This document shows positions 7,014-11,864 of a DNA stretch of 11,864 nt, in pieces. The position numbers and the translations under genes were made by a program. The notes below the pieces were generated by a model, which saw only the letters and a program-made list of their open reading frames with translations, was not told the DNA's origin and searched no databases. The stretch's first letter is position 1. Each line of letters starts with the position of its first letter. The stretch comes from Aureobasidium sp. EXF-3400. Its lineage: Eukaryota > Ascomycota > Dothideomycetes > Dothideales > Saccotheciaceae. The stretch lies in the NCBI GenBank assembly GCA_024195585.1, contig SWBL01000675.1, forward strand, positions 1 to 11,864. The letters are read 5' to 3'.

Positions 7014-9086
7014 ATGGATCTTCTTTCGCTCGTTACTTTTCTTTTCTCTGCAGCAGCAGCAGCAGCAACCCCTCTTCAACAGCCTTTCGAAGAAGCGCTG
7101 AGCAAGAGGCAAACACCATCTAAGAATGCTTTGCAAGTTGATCTAGGATACGGCATCTATCAGGGCTCTTCCAACATTCCCGCGGGTATCAACATATGGA
7201 AAGGGTATTATGGAACCAACTGCAAACACTAAATATCAGCAGTGAAGCTGACGGACTCCTAGCATCCGGTTCGCCGCTCCCCCAACAGGTGCACGTCGAT
7301 GGCAGCGACCGGTATCCCCAAGCATTAATCGCAGTTCGATAATCCAGGCAGATGAGTATGGATCCATCTGTCCTCAGGTCGGATATGCTGGTGTCGAGGA
7401 GGCGGGAGTCAACCCCAACGGAACCGAAGACTGTCTCTTCTTGAACGTTCAAAGCCCCGCGAACGCCACGAAGCTCCCTGTCATGGTCTACATCCATGGT
7501 GGCGGATATGGAACAGGCAACGGACAACAAGATTTCACAGACCTGATGGAACACACCGGCAACAGCTTTGTTGTTGTTGGTATACAGTACAGACTTGGAC
7601 CGTTTGGATACCTAGCCTCTGACGAAGTGGTCAAGAGGGGCGTGGCTAATGCAGGATTGCTGGACCAGTACTTTGCTCTACAATGGGTGCAGACATACAT
7701 TGGTCAATTCGGTGGTGATCCCTCTGCTGTCACTATCTCTGGTGAAAGCGCTGGAGCGGGTGCCGTTTTGCTACAAGACATAGCTTATGGCGGGTCCATG
7801 GGCGATTCTCTTTTCCGCAGCACCATCGCTGCATCGCCGTTTCTTCCTCGACAATACGTATACAACGACCAGGCCCCTACAGAATCTTACTATTCTCTTG
7901 CCAGCCAGGCCGGATGTCCATTGGGGGCGTTTGGGAATGGAAGCGAAACGCTGTTCGACTGTTTAGTGTCAAAAGACACAGCGACAGTGCGAGATGCTGC
8001 AATTGCGGTGACTAACACAGGAACGTACGGCACCTGGGCTTTCTTGCCCGTCACTGATGGCGTATTTCTTCAGAATGCACCAAGTGAGCAGCTTCTTGAG
8101 AAACGGGTGAACGGTCGAAACGTTCTGGTGGGAAACAATGCAAGTATGTTTAACCTTGTCGAGAACACTTCGTTCGGCGAAAGCCTGCATTTGAGGCCCA
8201 AGAACTGACGCAGAACAATAGATGAAGGACCTCTGTTCACGCCACAAAACATCACATCTGAGACACTGCTGCTTGACCGTCTCCGTGAAATTCTGCCTGA
8301 GTTCAGCGCAGACGACCTTGCTAACGTGCTGCTTCACTATCCTGTTACAGACAACATGACCGGCGTCAAATTCGCAACTACTGGCACCTCGGGACCCAGT
8401 GCATTGGATCAAAGCGGGCTTGCCACCGGTCAGCAGCAGCGCGCAAATGTATGTTGAGTCTTGCTCCCAGAGCTCAAGTTCATTATGCTAAACCGCCCAC
8501 AGAACATCTACGCTGAGCTCACCTTCGTTTGTCCATCCTACTGGATGGCTGAAGCATTCTCTGGCAAAGGGCGCTCATCGTATAAATATCAGTACAGCGC
8601 CGCCCCAGGTACACACGGCATTGATACTCTGGGATACTTCGGTCCCTATGGATCAGTGTCTTTCCTTAGCGAAGGCTTCCAGACTGCCTTCATGAGTACG
8701 TACCTCTATCGCTGGTAATATTTGACACACTGTACTAATGCTTCTGACAAGACATCTGGGGCAATTTCGTGACGCAGGAGAACCCATCTATCCCAGAATC
8801 ACTTTTTGTTGAAATTTCGAACTCATCGACGCGATCGGGAGTAGACATCTCGTCTGAGTGGCCTCAATTCTCAGCCTCCACCTCTTACCAGCAGTTAAAT
8901 CTCAATCAGACGGGTGGTGTTCTAACAGAGGGCAGTGTCGAGGTCGCTTCACCTGTGAACACGACTTACTTGATCGGCCCGGGTCTTCAAAATAACTTCG
9001 CGTTTGCAGATGCTTACACATGGGAAGCTGGTCGAGGTGCCAGATGCGAGTTTTGGAGAAGCATGGCAAAGGTGATACCCGTGTAA
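7014..9086 (+). CDS. Secreted type-B carboxylesterase/lipase (5 exons)
   Basis: Spliced model: exons 7014-7204, 7263-8143, 8222-8448, 8503-8695 and 8752-9086, encoding 608 residues, a usual length for the family. Introns are 58, 78, 54 and 56 bases with GTATTA, GTATGT, GTATGT and GTACGT donors, and every join keeps phase and restores family motifs. It should hydrolyse carboxylic esters outside the cell; the exact substrate cannot be read. A signal peptide covers about residues 1-18 (poly-Ala region), followed by a possible Kex2 site, K31-R32. Catalytic features: oxyanion HGGG at 142-145, family signature EDCLFLNV with C121, nucleophile S226 in GESAGAG, acid E359 in NNANEG (formed across intron 2) and H471 in GTHGID. 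The C-terminus (ARCEFWRS) is typical. I see no disabling change. Cholinesterase-like, lipase and feruloyl-esterase activities cannot be told apart here. Confidence 0.93.
7050..7067 (+). repeat. (GCA)6 microsatellite in the signal peptide
   Basis: Six GCA codons in a row encode the alanine run in the hydrophobic part of the esterase signal peptide. Slippage would change the run by whole alanines without breaking the frame. Confidence 0.9.
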
Positions 9087-9836
9087 AGAAACGAGATATC
9101 GAATTGCAAAACCAGGTAGTCGTTGCAACACGGTACGCCGTCAACATGCAGGAATGAAGAACGATCTCACATGAGCAGGTAGGATTCTAATAGATAGGCT
9201 AGACAAATCCTCTTTCTTCTTACCGTTGAAAAGGGCTTCGGTTAGCTATCGTGAACCGCTATAGCTTAATCGTAGACCGGCCAGTGATTGATCTTACTAC
9301 TACTCATATACCTGTGTTAGCTATGCTTCTACAGGTTGCTGTTTTCGAAATCCTGACGTCATAAGAGTCATGTATTCGGTATACTCATTGTCATAAGGCG
9401 TTTACTCCGTAAGGTGCCGAGCTAGGGTGCCTAAAGCGGACGCGTAAGCTCCTATGTCATAGTCCGATACTACAAGATCATTACCACTATAGCACTAGCA
9501 CATAGTTGTGCAACGACGCTAATCGTTATCACAGGTCGAAAGAAAAACGAAGAGACTGATGCTTTAGCCACTAATTAGTGCGGGTATTCCAGACGCTTAC
9601 TATAGAGAATAAGGTGTTATGGCCAACTATCTGGGATAGATCTTAGGTCACGGGGTTGGACTCGTGAAGCGGTGTGTCAAGTGGAGTGAAGCAAGTGGTG
9701 TGTGTAGTGATGTATACCAAAGGAACTGTTGGAATAACTAATTGAGTTGAACGCAGGACTACCCAAGGTCGTCCTGCCTACCTACCTACATACTTGATAA
9801 ATCATGAGTGTGTGCATGTTGCTCTGTATACTCTGT
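9087..9836. other. Gene-free region downstream of the esterase
   Basis: About 750 bases with stops in all frames and no recognisable gene. The first 100-150 bases are probably the esterase 3' UTR. The rest is rich in TAG/CTA/ATA words, which could reflect an old mutated repeat, but I cannot identify one. It holds a perfect TGACGTCA palindrome at 9354-9361, a G/T-rich stretch at 9668-9712 with CAAGTGG twice, the hairpin at 9753-9777 and a short TACC tandem run at about 9778-9790. Confidence 0.5.
9753..9777 (+). repeat. Inverted repeat (hairpin)
   Basis: Arms GCAGGACTACC and GGTCGTCCTGC pair over 10 of 11 positions around a 3-base CAA loop. It is followed at once by a TACC tandem run and lies 60 bases before the AGAGC microsatellite. 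Its role is unknown; it may be part of an older repeat or chance. Confidence 0.5.
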
Positions 9837-9874
9837 AGAGCAGAGCAGAGCAGAGCAGAGCAGAGCAGAGCAGA
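9837..9874 (+). repeat. (AGAGC)n microsatellite at the LINE 5' boundary
   Basis: Seven perfect AGAGC units plus a partial AGA. Degenerate CTCTG words just upstream (GCTCTGTATACTCTGT) are complementary to the array and could fold onto it. LINE-derived sequence begins at or soon after its end, so the array marks either the insertion junction or part of the element's 5' region. Confidence 0.9.
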
Positions 9875-10000
9875 TGGTATGCCATCCAGAACGCTCTGTT
9901 CCGCCAAGGCCCAAAGAACAACAGAGCAGGCTGGGCCACCCTGTCATTGGCAGGATCGTAACATAACCCAGCACACCAAGACCCCTCTAAGTTACAGTTC

Positions 10001-10642
10001 ATGATCAGACATACGAACAAGGACGTCCACCTAGCGTACTTTAAGATCGACAAGGAAGCGGAGAAAGTAGCGAGAGCTCACGTAGATGAATGGATACCTA
10101 TGTTCCTCGAAGGGGCAAGGCTTATCGAATCCACCTGGTACCCAATCAAGGTGGATTTCATCCCAAAAATAGAAGCTACGGACCACCAGACCGGGGCAAT
10201 CAGTCAAGAAACGCGAGATGCCTTTGCAGAGGAGAATGAAGTAGAAGTCAAGATGATGAGATGGCTAGGCAGACCAAAGGAGCACGCCGCCTATGCATCT
10301 GCAGTGGCCAAGCTAGCGACGAAAGAACAAGTAGAGAGACTGCTCCAGAGACAAGCAGATGGCGAAGAAGTACAACTGTTCGGCTGCATGGTCATAGTCT
10401 CAACTTTCCACGACAATAGAGGACCAAGAGCCTGTTATAACTGCCACCAGTTCGGACACCCACAGAAGGAATGTAAGAACACTACCAGATGCTCATGGTG
10501 CGCACAAGAAGGACACAACAGCTGCAACGTAGGGGAGCCGAAGTGTAGCAACTGCGGAGGAAGTCACCCAGCAGGCTATAAGAAATGCCCAGAGTACAGG
10601 AAACAACAAGAAAGAGAGATCAACCTACGTCGCCATGATTAG
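10001..10642 (+). CDS. LINE ORF1, Gag-like zinc-knuckle protein (short or 5'-truncated)
   Basis: A nucleic-acid-binding protein of the retrotransposon ribonucleoprotein, 213 residues from the first ATG after the upstream stop. The N-terminal part (about residues 10-130) is an alpha/beta region typical of the element family. Three cysteine/histidine knuckles follow: C145-C148-H153-C158 (a standard CX2CX4HX4C), a second built on C164, C167, H172 and C175 or C182, and a third on C182, C185, H189, C196. The protein ends in a basic tail. The frame is open back to 9962, after TAA at 9959-9961, and upstream of that the same frame is open again from about 9839. A C-to-T change in a CAA codon could therefore have cut a longer ORF1. 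The stop overlaps the ORF2 start by 8 bases. Confidence 0.85.
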   Translation: MIRHTNKDVHLAYFKIDKEAEKVARAHVDEWIPMFLEGARLIESTWYPIKVDFIPKIEATDHQTGAISQETRDAFAEENEVEVKMMRWLGRPKEHAAYASAVAKLATKEQVERLLQRQADGEEVQLFGCMVIVSTFHDNRGPRACYNCHQFGHPQKECKNTTRCSWCAQEGHNSCNVGEPKCSNCGGSHPAGYKKCPEYRKQQEREINLRRHD

Positions 10643-11864
10643 TACACTAAACATTCTTCAAGCAAATTTGCATAGGAGCTCAGGAGTTCAGGATGCTTTG
10701 TACAACGACTCAGACATCTGGGACTTCGATGCCATTCTCATACAGGAACCACACTATTGGGAAATTGCAGGAAACCTTCAGATCACGGGAGCCGGACCTA
10801 ACTTTGAAGTCATAAAACCAAAAACACTACAAAGAGAAAACCAGACACAGAGGATTCGATCGTGCATGTGGATTAACCGGAACAACGAGTATACGCAACT
10901 CACGCTAAACAGTAACGACATTACGGCAATCGTCATAAAACATGGGACCCGCAGCATATTGCTAGTGTCTATATACATCCCGTGTATAGGCAATGGGCAA
11001 GAAGTTGACACGCAAGAATTGCACACCCGACTGCAAGAGGTCCAGGAAGCAATTACAGGAGAGGGAGACTGCAACGCAGAGTTAGAAGTCTTCATCGCAG
11101 GAGACTTCAACCGGCATGACACGATATGGGGAGGAAATGAGGTGGCATTAGGGATGAGACAAGGTGAAGGTAGCAGGATACTGGACTTCATTGAGGAAAA
11201 CAACCTACAGCTACTTACACAAAGAGGAGTGCCAACATGGGAACGCAATGGGTCGACATCAACGATTGACCTAACCATGGTTAGTGAAAGACTGTTCGAG
11301 GACCGAGACATCTGTCAACTCTTTAAGAATGAATACGGCTCAGACCATAGGGCGATTCATACAGCTATAAACATGGGAGAAACCATAGAGGACCCAACAA
11401 CTCCACGATACCTGCTACAGAAAGCAGACTGGAAAGCGATACGAGACAAGATAGGCCAACATCTTACCGACAACCCATTCCCAACAGATGATCTTGAAGC
11501 AATGCAAGGCTACATTCAGGAAGTCACTCAGACGGCGATAGAACAGCATTGCCCGAAGGCAAACCCATCAAAACATGCAAAGAGATGGTGGTCAAATGAG
11601 TTAACTTCTATGAGAAAAGAGTACACGAGGACTCGTAACCTAGCAAGATCAAGAAGGAGACAAGGCCGGCAAGATGACCGCCTCGAGATCGCAGCAAAGA
11701 TAGCGAGGCATGACTTTCACCATGCGATTAAGAAACGCAAAAAGGAACATTGGACAGAGTTCCTCGGTGAATCAGCAAATATCTGGAAAGCAGCTCAATA
11801 CCTTGACCCAAGCAAGGGATCAAGCTTCGGCAGGATCACATCTATTAAGGGACACGGAGGGGAG
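10635..11864 (+). CDS. LINE ORF2, APE-type endonuclease / reverse transcriptase (partial, runs off the edge)
   Basis: The first 410 codons of the LINE polyprotein, open to the window end with no stop or frameshift. The N-terminal endonuclease domain (about residues 4-245) nicks target DNA to prime reverse transcription. Its landmarks are present: QANLHRS with N11, IQEPHYW with the metal-binding E38, the GDFNRHD motif with D157 and N159, the STIDLTMVS strand, and GSDHRAI with D237-H238. Residues about 325-390 form a basic linker (KRWWSNEL, runs of Arg/Lys) typical of the stretch before the reverse transcriptase, which lies beyond the window. The start is the ATG at 10635, inside the ORF1 stop region, and the QANLHRS motif follows within 10 residues, as in related elements. 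I infer it is functional so far as visible. Confidence 0.92.
   Translation, partial: MISTLNILQANLHRSSGVQDALYNDSDIWDFDAILIQEPHYWEIAGNLQITGAGPNFEVIKPKTLQRENQTQRIRSCMWINRNNEYTQLTLNSNDITAIVIKHGTRSILLVSIYIPCIGNGQEVDTQELHTRLQEVQEAITGEGDCNAELEVFIAGDFNRHDTIWGGNEVALGMRQGEGSRILDFIEENNLQLLTQRGVPTWERNGSTSTIDLTMVSERLFEDRDICQLFKNEYGSDHRAIHTAINMGETIEDPTTPRYLLQKADWKAIRDKIGQHLTDNPFPTDDLEAMQGYIQEVTQTAIEQHCPKANPSKHAKRWWSNELTSMRKEYTRTRNLARSRRRQGRQDDRLEIAAKIARHDFHHAIKKRKKEHWTEFLGESANIWKAAQYLDPSKGSSFGRITSIKGHGGE

Larger units (their letters stand above)
9875..11864 (+). mobile_element. Non-LTR retrotransposon (LINE, Tad/I-like), 3' part beyond window
   Basis: A two-ORF LINE: a Gag-like ORF1 with zinc knuckles followed by an ORF2 starting with an APE-type endonuclease. 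This arrangement, with CCHC knuckles at the ORF1 C-terminus and an exo_endo_phos-type domain at the ORF2 N-terminus, fits the Tad1/I group found in ascomycetes; the clade is inferred without a reverse transcriptase sequence. The coding strand is A-rich (many CAA, ACA, GAA, ATA codons), unlike the neighbouring host genes. The left limit is set at the end of the AGAGC array. ORF1 looks short for a full element, and its frame is closed upstream by TAA at 9959-9961, so the copy may be 5'-truncated or have a mutated ORF1. The 3' end, poly-A or tail repeat and target duplication lie outside the window. Confidence 0.9.

Noticed and set aside
9354..9361. Perfect TGACGTCA palindrome (CRE/ATF-type site)
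   Set aside because: It lies 267 bases downstream of the esterase and not upstream of any supported host gene, so chance is the simpler explanation.
9727..9836. TGTTGGAATAAC resembling the start of an LTR
   Set aside because: No matching CA-ending terminus, second LTR, primer-binding site or target duplication could be found; the match is only a short word.
10778..11311. A 177-codon minus-strand frame inside the LINE
   Set aside because: It is antisense to the endonuclease domain of ORF2, whose conserved motifs occupy the same bases. The A-rich coding strand makes long antisense frames likely.

Overview
This window looks like nuclear DNA of a filamentous ascomycete (Pezizomycotina, possibly Dothideomycetes; the class is a guess). 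The support is several introns of 50-80 bases with GTATGT, GTGAGT or GTACGT donors and CTAAC/CTGAC-type branch sites, a secreted fungal-type carboxylesterase, a small four-helix membrane protein and a LINE of the kind common in these genomes. Genes are spaced and lie on both strands. There is no operon structure and no clear biosynthetic cluster.

Layout. Bases 233-1123 (minus) hold an unrecognised open reading frame. Near its 5' end lies one copy of an imperfect 63-68 bp direct repeat; the second copy sits in the gap upstream. Bases 1465 to about 3830 (plus) hold a protein-like gene that changes frame and carries in-frame stops, best read as a decaying gene of unknown family. Its 3' end runs tail-to-tail into a zinc-free quinone-oxidoreductase-like dehydrogenase (3795-4778, minus). 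A 452 bp divergent promoter region separates that gene from a three-exon gene for a small tetraspan, MARVEL-like protein (5231-5808, plus). After a 1.2 kb gap with no supported gene comes a complete five-exon secreted type-B carboxylesterase/lipase (7014-9086, plus) with a TATA box, signal peptide and intact catalytic triad.

Bases 9087-9836 are gene-free. From an (AGAGC)n microsatellite at 9837-9874 to the window end lies a non-LTR (LINE) retrotransposon: a zinc-knuckle Gag-like ORF1 overlapping by 8 bases an ORF2 with an intact APE-type endonuclease domain that runs off the edge before the reverse transcriptase. ORF2 has no disabling change in this window, so the element appears young. The decayed gene at 1465-3830 carries stops that each differ from a sense codon by one transition, as repeat-induced point mutation (RIP) would produce, although other decay could do the same.

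I see no shared pathway among the genes. The most useful results are the spliced models of the tetraspan protein and the esterase, neither of which is visible as a single open frame, the reconstruction of the decayed gene's exon structure, and the LINE's 5' junction and ORF1/ORF2 overlap. I do not see convincing evidence of a new biological system.
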